From: Streptomyces sp. NRRL F-2580
GTDB lineage: Bacteria > Actinomycetota > Actinomycetes > Streptomycetales > Streptomycetaceae
Direction of reading: 5' to 3'
DNA: 64,000 nucleotides
NCBI RefSeq assembly: GCF_000720115.1
Contig: NZ_JOIR01000040.1
Coordinates: 1 to 64,000, forward strand
Shown here: positions 1 through 8,923 of the stretch, piece by piece
How positions within the stretch are numbered: the stretch's first letter is position 1
How the letters are laid out: every line of letters begins with the position of its first letter
Notes under the pieces: generated by a model
The model's input: only the letters and a program-made list of their open reading frames with translations
Database searches by the model: none
What the model was told of the DNA's origin: nothing
Made by a program: the position numbers and the translations under genes

Positions 1-1
1 G

Positions 2-187
2 CTCCCGGCCAGCACGGTCGTCAAGGTCGACCCGGACGACGAGAAGATCTTCGTCGACCGCACCAAGGAACAGATCAAGAACGCCCCCGAGTTCCACCGG
101 GACAAGCACCTCGGCGACACCGGCTACCGCGAAGAGCTCGGCACCTACTACGGCACCGGCGCCCCCTTCGGCGGCCGCCCCGCCTGA
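2..187 (+). CDS. PRC-barrel-type protein, C-terminal fragment
   Basis: This is an open frame running in from the window edge and ending in TGA. The 61 visible residues are charged and end in a GTYYGTGAPFGGRPA tail. The stretch VVKVDPDDEKIFVDRTKEQI followed by a short Gly/Tyr tail resembles the C-terminal part of Streptomyces PRC-barrel stress proteins, a small beta-barrel fold shared with RimM. The start lies outside the window, so length and neighbours cannot be judged. A very strong hairpin follows immediately, so the gene ends a transcript. The family call rests on resemblance only. Confidence 0.6.
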   Translation, partial: LPASTVVKVDPDDEKIFVDRTKEQIKNAPEFHRDKHLGDTGYREELGTYYGTGAPFGGRPA

Positions 188-204
188 TCGCACCCCCGTA
201 CGAC

Positions 205-245
205 GACGCCGGTCCCGGCACCCCCTGGGTGCCGGGACCGGCGTC
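205..245. terminator. Bidirectional terminator hairpin
   Basis: A perfect 19-bp inverted repeat (205-223 with 227-245) with a 3-nt loop sits between two convergent genes. There is no U-tract, as is common for Streptomyces terminators. Confidence 0.85.
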
Positions 246-254
246 ATGGTGGGG

Positions 255-1535
255 TCAGCCACCCTCGAATTCGAGGACCTCGGCCAAGGCGGTCTCCTGC
301 TCCTCAACGTCCCCAGCACTCCTGGCAATCACCGCGTACCGCCAGGAGCGGCCGTCGGGCGGTGCGTCCGCGTAGAGGACCACGCCCTCGCCGCGATCCG
401 GGTCGAAGGCGAGGCGGGAAGCGCGCAGCCGGGCGAGCACCTCGTCGAAGTCCATGGGAGTCCGTGTCCAGCCCTTCGACACCGACCATGCCGGGTGTGG
501 GTTGGCAGAACCCTCAGTCAGCCGGGTGACCATGGCGTGGGGTGTGGTGGTGGCCGTACGGCGGATGTTGCTCTCACTCGCGTACGCGACGCCGTCCGTG
601 TCCACCAGCGCGTCGAGCCCGAAGGGCCCGGCGTAGCCGTGGTCGGCCAGGTAGCGGCCCAGGGCCGTCCCCCACTCCTCCAGCTCGCCGGCCACGTGCA
701 CGCAGGACGGCGGCAGCGGAGAGGCGTATCCCGTGAAAGAGCCCTGAACCGTGCGCATCGCTCCGCTGAAGATCGCACGTGTCCCGGAGGCGGCCACCTC
801 CACCTGCACACTGACCGACCCGGCCACGTCGAGGTGTTCCTCCACCACCCACAGGCCCTCGGGCCCACCGACCGTATCGAGCGGCACGCCCGCCCCACTC
901 CTCAGGTCATCGCGGGACACGAAGCGCATCCCGTGTCCTCCGGCCGAACGGTCGGGCTTCACCACAACCCGCTCGTGGTCCCGCAGGAGATCGCGCACCA
1001 CGCCTTCCACCTCCGGGCGCCGGCACATCCGCCCCGCAGGCAGCCGCATGCCCAGTTGCTCAGCCGTCTCGCGGAAGCCGGTCTTCGTGTTGAGCAGCAT
1101 GGTCGTCGTCAGGGCGGCCTCTGCGGCTTCGACCGTGGGGTACGGGTGGACGTCGATGCCGATGTCCCGGGCGAATGCGATCGCCGACGCGTCCAGCGCC
1201 GTCGGCAACAGCGCCGCACCCCGGTCACCGGCGAGCGCCCGGACGTATTCGACGAGGCCGGCCTCGCGCACGGCCCGGGCCAGCGGAACGGCTCCGGCGG
1301 GCGGCACCTCGATCACCGCCACCGATTCCGGGGGCACCCCCGTCAGGTCGTACACGTACCGCAGGAACTCCCGGCTCAGCGGCACGGGAGTGACGAACAC
1401 GTCCCCCGGCCGAAGCAGCCACGCCTTCCGCGGCGCCTGCTGGGCCCACGTCGTCAGGATCTGACCCTCGTCGAGATCCACCGCCAAGTCCGAGAGGAAG
1501 TTCGCGAACACAACGATCGGGCCCGTCTCAGTCAC
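255..1535 (-). CDS. ATP-grasp ligase of the preATP-grasp / PGM1-like type
   Basis: The protein has 426 residues from a GTG start behind an AGGAGGAG ribosome site. The N-terminal ~140 residues look like a preATP-grasp domain and begin with a buried strand (PIVVFANFL). The ATP-grasp core follows: VVVKPDRSAGGHG (191-202) supplies the phosphate-binding lysine and glycine loop, VEEHL (231-235) the hinge acid, and E321-x-N-x-R the magnesium and phosphate ligands. A ~70-residue C-terminal domain completes it. Enzymes of this type make amide bonds between a carboxylate and an amine through an acyl-phosphate; PGM1 of pheganomycin biosynthesis joins a small acid to a ribosomal peptide. The substrate here cannot be read from sequence. 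No biosynthetic cluster surrounds it, only a broken small gene immediately upstream on the same strand. Confidence 0.75.
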   Translation of the reverse strand: MTETGPIVVFANFLSDLAVDLDEGQILTTWAQQAPRKAWLLRPGDVFVTPVPLSREFLRYVYDLTGVPPESVAVIEVPPAGAVPLARAVREAGLVEYVRALAGDRGAALLPTALDASAIAFARDIGIDVHPYPTVEAAEAALTTTMLLNTKTGFRETAEQLGMRLPAGRMCRRPEVEGVVRDLLRDHERVVVKPDRSAGGHGMRFVSRDDLRSGAGVPLDTVGGPEGLWVVEEHLDVAGSVSVQVEVAASGTRAIFSGAMRTVQGSFTGYASPLPPSCVHVAGELEEWGTALGRYLADHGYAGPFGLDALVDTDGVAYASESNIRRTATTTPHAMVTRLTEGSANPHPAWSVSKGWTRTPMDFDEVLARLRASRLAFDPDRGEGVVLYADAPPDGRSWRYAVIARSAGDVEEQETALAEVLEFEGG

Positions 1536-1674
1536 CGCTCTGCTCCTCCTGTCGCCGCACGGCCGTCCACGGTCAGGCTGCCTGGGATGACCCGCTCAAC
1601 CCATTCCGGGCGCGGCCGGGCGCACAACGGGGAGCCGCAGGGCCCGGCGCGTCCGAGCAGACCAGGGAGGCAGG

Positions 1675-1853
1675 TCAGGGAAACCGTTCCCCCGCCTCGG
1701 GGCCGGCCCCCCGCCACTCCACAAAGTCAGGGTCGCGGCGAGAAAGGCTCGGACATCGGCTGAGCGGTGTGCCATGCCGATGGCAACGCCGTCATAGCGG
1801 ACACGTCGCCGGCCCTGCTGGTCGGGCGGGTAGATGATCAGCTTGGCGGACAT
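1675..1853 (-). pseudogene. Small conserved Streptomyces protein, frame-disrupted
   Basis: The reading frame starts at ATG 1853 with MSAKLIIYPPDQQGRRRVRY and stays good through RAFLAAT. Continuing in the same frame gives nonsense, but shifting frame restores DFVEWRGAGPEAGERFP and a stop at 1675. The LIIYPP opening and the EWRGxGP ending are what I recall of a family of ~60-residue Streptomyces proteins of unknown function. A small indel, probably with loss of a few residues, has therefore split the gene. It lies upstream of the ATP-grasp gene in the same direction, 139 bp away. A functional link would be speculation. Confidence 0.5.
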
Positions 1854-2196
1854 GGGCCCAGCCTCTGCCGCACCAAGCTCATTGGCACCCCTTCACGTCC
1901 AAACGGGTGACCTTCACCGGGCTGCTGTCGCCCTGGGCGCCGTGCACGGTCGGGGTCCACGCCAAACCGCCCGCTCGACGTCCTCGATCTCACCGCGCAC
2001 GGGCGATTCGCCTTCCGCGGCGTCGAGTACGGACAGCGCCCAGTAGCGGTCGACGAGGCCGGGAAGACCTGTTCCACTTCCAGGCCGGTCATCTCGGTCT
2101 CGGCGATATCGACGGGGTGGCCGTTCAGCGGTCGCAGCCTGCCCGAGGCCGGGGTGGAACGGTGTCCCGCGTCCCGGTCGGGGTTCGTGGCGGCAG
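1854..2196. other. Intergenic stretch without a convincing gene
   Basis: Short open frames exist on both strands, but none has a ribosome site with a recognisable protein. A plus-strand stretch near 1985-2030 (RFAFRGVEYGQRPVAVDEAG) faintly recalls the C-terminal beta-barrel of Mu/IS481-type transposases. That is too weak to call. Confidence 0.4.
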
Positions 2197-3243
2197 TCAG
2201 GTGGTCTCCGGCGCTCTGAGAGGGGCTCCGGCCGCATGGAGGCTGGCGAGGGTCTGCCGGTAGGAGTTGACCAGGCTGGTCTCCGAGTAGCTGACCCCGA
2301 GCTCCTGGCAGTACCCGCGGACGATGGTCTGGGCCCTGCGCAGGTGGGGGCTGGGCATGCTCGGGAAGAGGTGGTGCTCGATCTGGTAGTTGAGACCGCC
2401 GAGGACGATGTCGGTGAACCGGCCGCCTCGTACGTCTCGGGAGGTCAGGACCTGGCGTCTCAGGAAGTCGGGCCGCTCGTCACCCCGCAGGACCGGCATG
2501 CCTTTGTGGTTCGGGGCGAAGATCGAGCCGAGGTAGACGCCGAAGAGGCACTGGTGGACGAGGAGGAACACGACCGCTTTGCCGGGTGGCAGCACCAGGA
2601 ACAGCGCGCCGAGGTAGGCGACGATGTGCACCGCGAGCAGAGCGCCCTCCCACATGCGGTGCTTGAGCGAGCGGTCGAACAGCGACCGCACCCCGGACAC
2701 GTGCAGGTTGAACCCCTCCAGGGTGAGCAGCGGGAAGAAGAGGAACGCCTGCGAGCGGCCGAGCAGCCGCGGCAGTCCCCTGGCCGCGCGGGCTTGGTCC
2801 TGCGTCCAGACAAGGATGTCCGGGTCAAGGTCGGGATCGAGGTCCTCGTGGTTGGGGTTGGCGTGGTGCCGTGTGTGCTTGTCCTGCCACCAGCCGTATC
2901 CCATGCCGATGCCGAAGTTGCCGGCGATGCGCCCGGACACCTCGCTGGCCTTGCGCAGTCGGAACACCTGCCGGTGGGCCAGGTCGTGCGCGAGCAGGGC
3001 CACCTGCCCGAACACGAAGGCAAGGAACGCAGCCGCCGGCAGCGTCCACCAGCTGTCGCCGATCAGGAAGAAGGCCGTCCACCCGGCCGCGTACAGGGCC
3101 GTCACGGCCGCGACGCGCAGTGCGTAGTACCCGGGGCGCCGGGCCATGAGACCCGCCTCCTGGATCTTCCGGGAGAGTCGGGCGAAGTCGCTCCCCGAAT
3201 CCGCCCGTACGGGAGGGGGGCGCACCGACTGGGAGGAATTCAT
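2197..3243 (-). CDS. Membrane fatty acid desaturase
   Basis: The 348-residue membrane protein has the three histidine boxes of the acyl-lipid/acyl-CoA desaturase family: HDLAH (86-90), HTRHH (123-127) and QIEHH (287-291). These hold the di-iron centre that uses O2 to insert a double bond into a fatty acyl chain. The QIEHH form of the third box is typical of front-end (delta-5/6-like) enzymes and of the mycobacterial DesA3 group. Hydrophobic segments near 45-85 and 180-230 give the expected four-helix arrangement. ATG 3243 was preferred to an in-frame TTG two codons upstream. No redox partner is adjacent, so electrons must come from a ferredoxin or oxidoreductase elsewhere. Its place beside stress genes suggests a role in membrane adaptation, which is inference. 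Confidence 0.9.
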   Translation of the reverse strand: MNSSQSVRPPPVRADSGSDFARLSRKIQEAGLMARRPGYYALRVAAVTALYAAGWTAFFLIGDSWWTLPAAAFLAFVFGQVALLAHDLAHRQVFRLRKASEVSGRIAGNFGIGMGYGWWQDKHTRHHANPNHEDLDPDLDPDILVWTQDQARAARGLPRLLGRSQAFLFFPLLTLEGFNLHVSGVRSLFDRSLKHRMWEGALLAVHIVAYLGALFLVLPPGKAVVFLLVHQCLFGVYLGSIFAPNHKGMPVLRGDERPDFLRRQVLTSRDVRGGRFTDIVLGGLNYQIEHHLFPSMPSPHLRRAQTIVRGYCQELGVSYSETSLVNSYRQTLASLHAAGAPLRAPETT

Positions 3244-3645
3244 GATCAAGAGTCGCTTTCCCTAGTCCGTCTCGGAGGAGCGGCCCCGGCACGCGCGGAA
3301 CGCCCTGGGCCGGGGCCCACCCGGCTCGCGGGTGACGCTCCCCGTCGTACTGCGCATACCCGGGATATCGACATTGACGTACTCCCCGCCCCGCGCCTTC
3401 GTCCCGGCCTCGGGCGAGCGGACGCCGGCCCGGGACGCCGACCGGGCCGGCACGGTGACGCTACCGAGGCGGAGCCCCTGTCGGCAGTCCTCTGCCCGCT
3501 ACTCGCACTCGTCCCGCGGGCTGCGCGGTACCGGTGCGGGCCCCGGTGTGATCCAGGGGCCTCAGAGACGGCGCAGCCCGGGCGCCGCGCCTACACGGAG
3601 GGGGCGTCCACCCGGCCTCGCATGGCAGAAGCGGCGGCTTCGGGG
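3244..3645. other. Intergenic region upstream of the desaturase
   Basis: About 400 bp with no supported gene on either strand. It should hold the desaturase promoter and the end of the transaldolase transcript. No clear promoter hexamers or hairpin were found. Confidence 0.5.
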
Positions 3646-5310
3646 TTACCGCGTGCCGGAGGGTCGAGGGCGCAGTGCCTGAGTGATTGCCGCGGTGCGC
3701 AGCTCCTCCAACAGCACGAGTTGCTTCTCGGCGCGGTCCGCCAGGGCGTCCAGGTGCTTGGTGGAAATGCGTTCGTCGGTGTCGGCGAGGTTCCTCAGGG
3801 TCCGCCAGCAGGCCTTCTTGCCCTGGACGCCGAGGAGCATGGACTCTGCTTCCAGGACGTCGCTGAGGGGCGAGCGGGTAAGAAGGTGGCCATTGGTCTT
3901 GAGGCGGCCCGCCTTCTCCGCGAGCCAGCCCATGGCCGCCTTGGAGTGGCTGATCGGGACCTCCAGATCGGTCATGATCTGTGCCAGCGAGTCACGGTCC
4001 TCATCGGCCTGACGGGTCAGTTCGGTCAGTACCGTGTCCGCCTCTGCGCTCGTCTGCGCCTTTGCGGCGCGCCGGAAGAGTTCCAGGCCCCCGGTAGCGG
4101 CGGAGTAATGGTCGTTGAGGTAGATCGCGAGCAGCTGGGCGCTTTCGGACCCTCCATGCCGGCTCCCGTTGTCGTCGCAGGTGTCTACGGCTTCGGGGTT
4201 CATCTCTCGCTCCACCGAGGCGCCGAGCTCCTGCCAGCTGTCCTCGAACTTGGTGAGTCCTTCGCGTTCCAGGGTGTCGGTGACGTCGGTGATGTCGACG
4301 CCCGCCTGTCGCAGCGCCTTGAGGTGGGCGGCGGCGGCCGCGTAGTCGTTCGCCGTCGGCGGGTGGGCGGGGAGCGTGCCGTGGTCTGCGAACGCGGCCA
4401 GGGTGGCGCTCGGCATGGTGTTCACGGTGCCCGGGATGACGAGTTGGCTGACATACATCGTGTCGGGGTAGGACGGGTCCTTCACCCCGGTGGATGCCCA
4501 CAAGGGTCGCTGGACTCGGGCCCCCGCCGCAGCGAGGCGCTGCCAACGCGGCTCCGCGGTCATCTGTTCGTACGCCTGATATGCCAGGCGGGCGTTGGCG
4601 ACCGCAGCCTTGCCCTTGAGTGCCAGGGCCTCTGGGGTGCCGAGGGCGTTGAGGCGGCGGTCGACCTCGCTGTCGACGCGGGAGACGAAGAATGAGGCGA
4701 CCGAGTGGATGTCCGACGGATCGCGTCCCGCTGCCTGAGCCTGTTCCAGACCGGCCTGGTAGGCGTCCATCACGTCGCGGTAGCGGTCCAGGGAGAAGAT
4801 CAGCGTGACGTTGACGCTGATGCCCTCGGCGATGACGGCGGTGATCGCCTTGAGCCCCTTGCGCGTGGCCGGGATCTTGACGAGCAGATTCGGCCGGTCG
4901 ACTGTTTGCCACAGCTTTCGGGCCTGGACGGTGGTGGCGTCGGCGTCCTGCGCCAGGCGCGGGTCGACCTCGATGGAGACCCGTCCGTCGATGCCGCCGG
5001 TGCGCTGATGGACGGGGGCGAGGACCTCGCAGCCGCTTCGTACGTCGTCGGTGGTCAGGGCGAAGACCGCGTCGTCGACGCTGGTTCCCGCGTCGCCGAG
5101 GCGGCGTAGCTGCTCGGTGTAGCGGTCGCCCTTGGACAGGGCGGAGGCGAAGATCGTGGGGTTGGTCGTGACCCCCACCACGTGCTTTTCCGCGATCAGC
5201 TCGATGAGCCCTCCACCGGCCAGGAGCTCGCGGGACAGGTCGTCGAGCCAGACCGCCACTCCGGCCGCGGACAGCGCTGCAAGGGGGGCGGTGCCGGCGG
5301 GAACAGACAT
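3646..5310 (-). CDS. tal: Transaldolase fused to a C-terminal ~170-residue domain
   Basis: Residues 1 to ~375 are a complete actinobacterial transaldolase: [17 protein letters not shown] opening, TTNPTIF near 48-54, Schiff-base lysine K145 in [12 protein letters not shown], and FFVSRVD further on. It moves a dihydroxyacetone unit between sedoheptulose 7-phosphate and glyceraldehyde 3-phosphate in the pentose phosphate pathway. After a polar linker the frame continues without a stop into ~170 residues ([13 protein letters not shown] to the end) rich in helices, with WLAEKAGRL and ACWRTL motifs. This part resembles a stand-alone Streptomyces protein of unknown function. At 554 residues it is about half again the usual length (~370-380). 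ATG 5310 was chosen for its GGAGGT site 5 bases upstream; the open frame extends further but has no better start. A duplicate of the primary-metabolism tal elsewhere is likely. Confidence 0.9.
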   Translation of the reverse strand: MSVPAGTAPLAALSAAGVAVWLDDLSRELLAGGGLIELIAEKHVVGVTTNPTIFASALSKGDRYTEQLRRLGDAGTSVDDAVFALTTDDVRSGCEVLAPVHQRTGGIDGRVSIEVDPRLAQDADATTVQARKLWQTVDRPNLLVKIPATRKGLKAITAVIAEGISVNVTLIFSLDRYRDVMDAYQAGLEQAQAAGRDPSDIHSVASFFVSRVDSEVDRRLNALGTPEALALKGKAAVANARLAYQAYEQMTAEPRWQRLAAAGARVQRPLWASTGVKDPSYPDTMYVSQLVIPGTVNTMPSATLAAFADHGTLPAHPPTANDYAAAAAHLKALRQAGVDITDVTDTLEREGLTKFEDSWQELGASVEREMNPEAVDTCDDNGSRHGGSESAQLLAIYLNDHYSAATGGLELFRRAAKAQTSAEADTVLTELTRQADEDRDSLAQIMTDLEVPISHSKAAMGWLAEKAGRLKTNGHLLTRSPLSDVLEAESMLLGVQGKKACWRTLRNLADTDERISTKHLDALADRAEKQLVLLEELRTAAITQALRPRPSGTR

Positions 5311-5441
5311 GTGAGACCTCCAGATGGTGCGGCGCCGCTCGCGCTGAGTTGCTTCTCGCCCGACGGGCGGGCTTGCCGGCGGCACTCGACACCGTGGTTC
5401 CCTTCGCGCATGCCCGCCCTGCCCGGCTGCAAGCGCGAACG

Positions 5442-5774
5442 TCAGGGGGTGAGGCAGGGGCGCAGGGTGAAGAGGCTGCGGGTGCCGGTGAGGTCGAGGA
5501 CGCGCAGTGCCTGGCACGGGACGCCGCACAAGTGCAGCACGCCGTGCTCGGCGCGGGCGCGGTTGCGCAGGGTGAGGAGCATGTTGAGGCCGCTGGAGTC
5601 CATGTGGGTCACGGCCGACAGGTCGAGGGCAAGGGTCTGACCCTTCAGGGCCAGGGCGTCGGTGGCTCGGGTGACGTAGGGGCAGGTGGTCATGTCGAGT
5701 TCGCCTGCCAGCGTCACGACCGTCACGTCGGGTTGCACACTGACATCGAGGTCAAGCCTGATGGGGAGCATCAC
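5442..5774 (-). CDS. STAS-domain anti-sigma factor antagonist
   Basis: This 110-residue single-domain STAS protein has the conserved phosphorylatable serine in [11 protein letters not shown] (about residues 57-67). Unphosphorylated proteins of this family bind and sequester a kinase-type anti-sigma factor and so free a stress sigma factor. Phosphorylation of the serine switches this off, and a PP2C phosphatase reverses it. An anti-sigma-type ATPase gene and a PP2C gene lie next door on the other strand, so a small partner-switching set is plausible. Start is GTG 5774 or ATG 5771; neither has a strong ribosome site. Confidence 0.85.
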   Translation of the reverse strand: MMLPIRLDLDVSVQPDVTVVTLAGELDMTTCPYVTRATDALALKGQTLALDLSAVTHMDSSGLNMLLTLRNRARAEHGVLHLCGVPCQALRVLDLTGTRSLFTLRPCLTP

Positions 5775-6066
5775 TGGCCCGCCGTTCGGGGATCGAAGCC
5801 CATTACGGTCGGCTCCCGGCGTGCGCGGAGGAGGCCGTCAAGCGTGCGGCCGTCGGAAGGCCACTCACAGCCGAGCGAGACCACCCGTACCGCCGGTCAC
5901 CTTCAGGCGTGCGGGGTCTCCCACCAGACCAGGCTGGTTCCCCCGAGCGTGTCATGCCGACGCCGGGAACACCAGACCGCCCCATCCGCCCGGCCGCGGA
6001 TGCGCCCGGGACCGTGCCGCAGCCATCCTCTGTCGCATCTGTCTGCACTCGGCAGACTGTGTCGCG

Positions 6067-6090
6067 GTTTCCGTTCGCGTACCGGGGCAT
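6067..6090 (+). promoter_or_regulatory. Candidate sigma-B-type promoter
   Basis: GTTT, 14 bases, then GGGCAT fits the Streptomyces sigma-B consensus GNNT-N14-16-GGGTAC/T with one mismatch in the -10. It lies 35 bp ahead of the GTG of the anti-sigma-type ATPase gene. Confidence 0.4.
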
Positions 6091-6125
6091 CCGCCAGACA
6101 GGCACACCGGGCGAAGGAGGAACAG

Positions 6126-6521
6126 GTGACCACAGCCGTCCTGGACCAGTCCCTGTCTCGTACTGGCTTGCCTGGAGCAGCAGCTCGTGAGGCCACCCGT
6201 GCCTTCCTTGCGCGCGCGGCCCGTCTACGGGCGCCCGTCAAGGACGGGAGCATGGACGACGTGCTCCTGGTGGTGGCCGAGCTCGTTGCCAATGCGATCC
6301 GGCACACCGACGGCCCCTCTTCCCTGCACCTGGAACTGCTCGATGACGCCGTCGATGTCTGCGTCTCCGACCCCAGCCCCCGGCCGCCCGAGCCCAGGAC
6401 CCCTCGCACGGACGGGACCGGCGGGTGGGGATGGTTCATGATTCAGCGCCTCGCAACCCACGTCCGGATCAGACCAGCAGTCGGTGGCGGCAAGATCATC
6501 TGCGCGAAACTCCCCTGGTAG
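6126..6521 (+). CDS. Anti-sigma regulatory factor (HATPase_c, RsbW/SpoIIAB-like)
   Basis: The protein has 131 residues from GTG 6126, five bases after AGGAGG. It has the N box (ELVANAIRHT) that binds Mg-ATP, a short central sheet with VDVCVSDPSPRPP, and a G-box-like GGWGWFMI. Proteins of this kind are ATP-dependent Ser/Thr kinases that hold a sigma factor and phosphorylate a STAS antagonist. Many Streptomyces paralogues have no known sigma partner. The divergent STAS gene and the downstream phosphatase make a partner-switch module likely. The C-terminus is short and ends KIICAKLPW. Confidence 0.85.
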   Translation: MTTAVLDQSLSRTGLPGAAAREATRAFLARAARLRAPVKDGSMDDVLLVVAELVANAIRHTDGPSSLHLELLDDAVDVCVSDPSPRPPEPRTPRTDGTGGWGWFMIQRLATHVRIRPAVGGGKIICAKLPW

Positions 6522-6707
6522 CGGTGTCGGAGCGGCCTGTAGCCGACCCTGGCCGAGCCGACTCCTGGACTTGTTGCCGCGCAGGCTGCGGGATCTCCGG
6601 TCTCCCGGGGGTCTCGTGGTGCAATGTGACGGGTCGACGCCGCCTTGGCGCGGGTCTTTCCCGATCCGGGACGAGTCCCGGCCGCCATCACGCGATAAGG
6701 GGTCGTT

Positions 6708-8027
6708 GTGACCGCAAGAGAGCCGGACGACGGGCAGGCCTCTCGTCACCCCGTGAGCGGGAGCCGACGGGGCCTGGCGATGACGTTGGCGGAGACGTTG
6801 GAGGCTGCGGAGGCCGCGGCGCCCGTGGAGTCGCTCGATGTGGTCGCGCGCATGCTCAAGGAGCACCTTGGGGCCGCTTCGGTATCCTTCTTGATCACTG
6901 ACTTCACTGGCGGTTCGGTCGTACGGCTGGGGGCTGCGGGCAGCGTCGAGACAGATGAGCCGGCCCAGCGCATCCGGCTGCGGGGCACCCTGTACGACGA
7001 TGTGATCCGCAGCCAGCGACCGCAGGTGGAGGACAGGGGCGACGGCGAGCTGGTGCGGGTCGTCGCCCCGGTGACCAACCGCGGGGATGCCATCGGGCTC
7101 CTGGAGCTGTTCCTGCCCGGCGCTCCGGGCGCGGAAGTGATGCGGGAGATCGGTGAGACCGCGCACGCGCTGGCGTACATCGTCATCGCGAACCGGTCCC
7201 ATACCGATGTGTACCAATGGGGCCGGCGCACCAAGGCGCTGAGTCTGGCCGCGGAGATCCAGCACCGGCTGCTCCCGGCGTCGCTGGCGTGTGAGGCGGC
7301 CCAGTTCGCGGTCGCAGGTGCCCTGGAACCGGCCGACCACGTCGGGGGCGACACCTTCGACTACGTGATCGACCGGGATACGGTCCAGCTCTCCGTCACC
7401 GACGCCATGGGCCACGACGTCGACGCCGCGCTGCTGGCCACCCTCGTCGTGGGCGCCCTGCGGCGGGCGCGGCGGGCGGGCGTCGACCTCGGGGAGCAGG
7501 CCCGCCAGGCTGACCAGGCCATGCGCGATCACGGCCGCAGCGGTTACGTCACCGGTCAGCTCCTGCGCATCAGCCTGCTCGACGGCCGGACCGAGTTCGT
7601 CAACGCCAGGCATCCCTGGCCGCTTCGGATGCGCGACGGGCAGGTACAAGAGATCGTTCCCGAAATCGATCGACCGTTCGGCCTCAATGTCCATGGATCG
7701 TTGGCCGGCACCTACCGGGTGCAGACGCTGGACCTGCGGCCGGGTGACCGACTGGTGATGCTGACGGACGGCATGCTGGAGCGCAACGCCGCGAATCTCG
7801 ACCTGCCGGACCTGATCCTGCGCACCCGCGCCCTGCATCCCCGCGAAGCCGCCCGAACCCTCATCGGGGCGATCGTGGACGCTGGTAACGGCCATCTGGA
7901 CGACGATGCGACCGTCATGTGCCTGGACTGGCGCGGCGTCGGCAACTCCCAGCGTGACGCGGCTACCGGCGCCGACCTCGCCGATGCCTCACGACCGTCG
8001 ACCGGACAGCTCTACCCGGGCGCGTAG
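6708..8027 (+). CDS. GAF-SpoIIE (PP2C-type) serine phosphatase
   Basis: A 439-residue protein from a GTG start. Residues ~40-165 form a GAF-like sensor domain. Residues ~180-400 are the SpoIIE phosphatase domain with metal-binding motifs GGDTFDYV and DAMGHDVDAALLA, then NARHPWPL, LTDGMLER and the final DDATVMCLDW. NARH replaces the usual NAGH. Such enzymes dephosphorylate STAS antagonists, so this is the expected activator for the STAS and ATPase pair upstream. No membrane segment is present; the enzyme is cytosolic. The last ~35 residues are low-complexity. Confidence 0.9.
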   Translation: MTAREPDDGQASRHPVSGSRRGLAMTLAETLEAAEAAAPVESLDVVARMLKEHLGAASVSFLITDFTGGSVVRLGAAGSVETDEPAQRIRLRGTLYDDVIRSQRPQVEDRGDGELVRVVAPVTNRGDAIGLLELFLPGAPGAEVMREIGETAHALAYIVIANRSHTDVYQWGRRTKALSLAAEIQHRLLPASLACEAAQFAVAGALEPADHVGGDTFDYVIDRDTVQLSVTDAMGHDVDAALLATLVVGALRRARRAGVDLGEQARQADQAMRDHGRSGYVTGQLLRISLLDGRTEFVNARHPWPLRMRDGQVQEIVPEIDRPFGLNVHGSLAGTYRVQTLDLRPGDRLVMLTDGMLERNAANLDLPDLILRTRALHPREAARTLIGAIVDAGNGHLDDDATVMCLDWRGVGNSQRDAATGADLADASRPSTGQLYPGA

Positions 8028-8208
8028 GGGGCGGCAGGCTCATCGGGCGTTGGCTATCCCCGAATCTGTCTTGCGGCCACCGAGTACGCCCCTCGTTCGC
8101 CGTCAAATGCGGTGAACGGGCCTAAGACCGTGCGACGGGCAAGTCATTGCGTCCAGGCAGTCACGGCTGTCCTCGGGTGCCGGGATGCTCTGAGGGGCCA
8201 CAGTGGAA

Positions 8209-8235
8209 CGCCCCCGTGCCATCTACACGGGGGCG
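8209..8235. terminator. Terminator between convergent transcripts
   Basis: A 10-bp perfect stem (CGCCCCCGTG with CACGGGGGCG) and a 7-nt loop lies between the phosphatase gene and the convergent DUF3618 gene. Confidence 0.75.
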
Positions 8236-8254
8236 CCCTGTCTTGTCGGATGGC

Positions 8255-8923
8255 CTAGATCGGGGGCCGCTGACCGGCGGAGTTGCCGCGTGCCTCACCG
8301 GCTGCTTCCTGCCCGACGTGGCGGAGTTCGTCGGCGGTTTCCCGGCCGGCGTGCTGCGCGTGCTCGGTCGTGGTGGAGACCGCTTCCTGAGCGGTGCCCT
8401 TCACCGATTCGACGGCTTCGGCGACCGGCTCCTTCAGCTCGTCGCGGACCTCCTCGGCGGCGTGCATGGCGGTCTGCTTGACCGGTTCCAGCAGCTCATC
8501 GGAGTGCTCGCGCAGTTGCTGCCCCGCGCGCTCCTCGACCTCGGTGGTCGGCAGGAGGGCGGCTGCGAGCATGCCGGCGCCGAAGGCCATCAGCCCTGCG
8601 GCGAGCGGGCTGCCCTGCGTCTGGCGCTTGATCTGCGCCGGGGCCTGCTGAGCGCCCTCCTGCACGCTTCCTGCGATCTGCTGGGCCGTCTCCGTCACGC
8701 TGTCCGCCGCTTGGTGGATGCCTCCGGAGGTTCCGTGCGCAGCATCCTGTGCTGTGCCCATGACTCGCTCCTTCACTCCGCTCGCCCGATGGCGCATCGA
8801 GTCGACTTTGCGCTGGGCTACCTTGCTCGGGGTCATCCTGTCCGCCAGGAGGTCGACGTTGCGCGCGAGGTGCGCGCGCCGGTATTCCACATCGGTCCTC
8901 AGCTCGTCGGGTGTCGTGCCCAT
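8255..8923 (-). CDS. DUF3618-type envelope protein
   Basis: The 222-residue protein starts at ATG 8923 behind GGAGG. Its N-terminus (TTPDELRTDVEYRRAHLARN) is the DUF3618 signature. A long amphipathic helical region with many Ala, Gln and Glu residues follows, interrupted by one membrane-length segment (AAGLMAFGAGMLAAALL). Another helical, apolipoprotein-like stretch ends it. It is the last gene of a three-gene operon, overlapping the preceding gene by 25 bp. Function is unknown; such proteins usually sit beside holin-X proteins in actinobacterial envelope-stress loci. Confidence 0.8.
   Translation of the reverse strand: MGTTPDELRTDVEYRRAHLARNVDLLADRMTPSKVAQRKVDSMRHRASGVKERVMGTAQDAAHGTSGGIHQAADSVTETAQQIAGSVQEGAQQAPAQIKRQTQGSPLAAGLMAFGAGMLAAALLPTTEVEERAGQQLREHSDELLEPVKQTAMHAAEEVRDELKEPVAEAVESVKGTAQEAVSTTTEHAQHAGRETADELRHVGQEAAGEARGNSAGQRPPI

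Noticed and set aside
1971..2090. Mu/IS481-type transposase C-terminal remnant
   Set aside because: Only a weak resemblance of ~20 residues without flanking support.
2236..4695. 819-codon plus-strand open frame
   Set aside because: It lies opposite the desaturase and transaldolase genes, has no recognisable domain and reflects third-position G+C bias.
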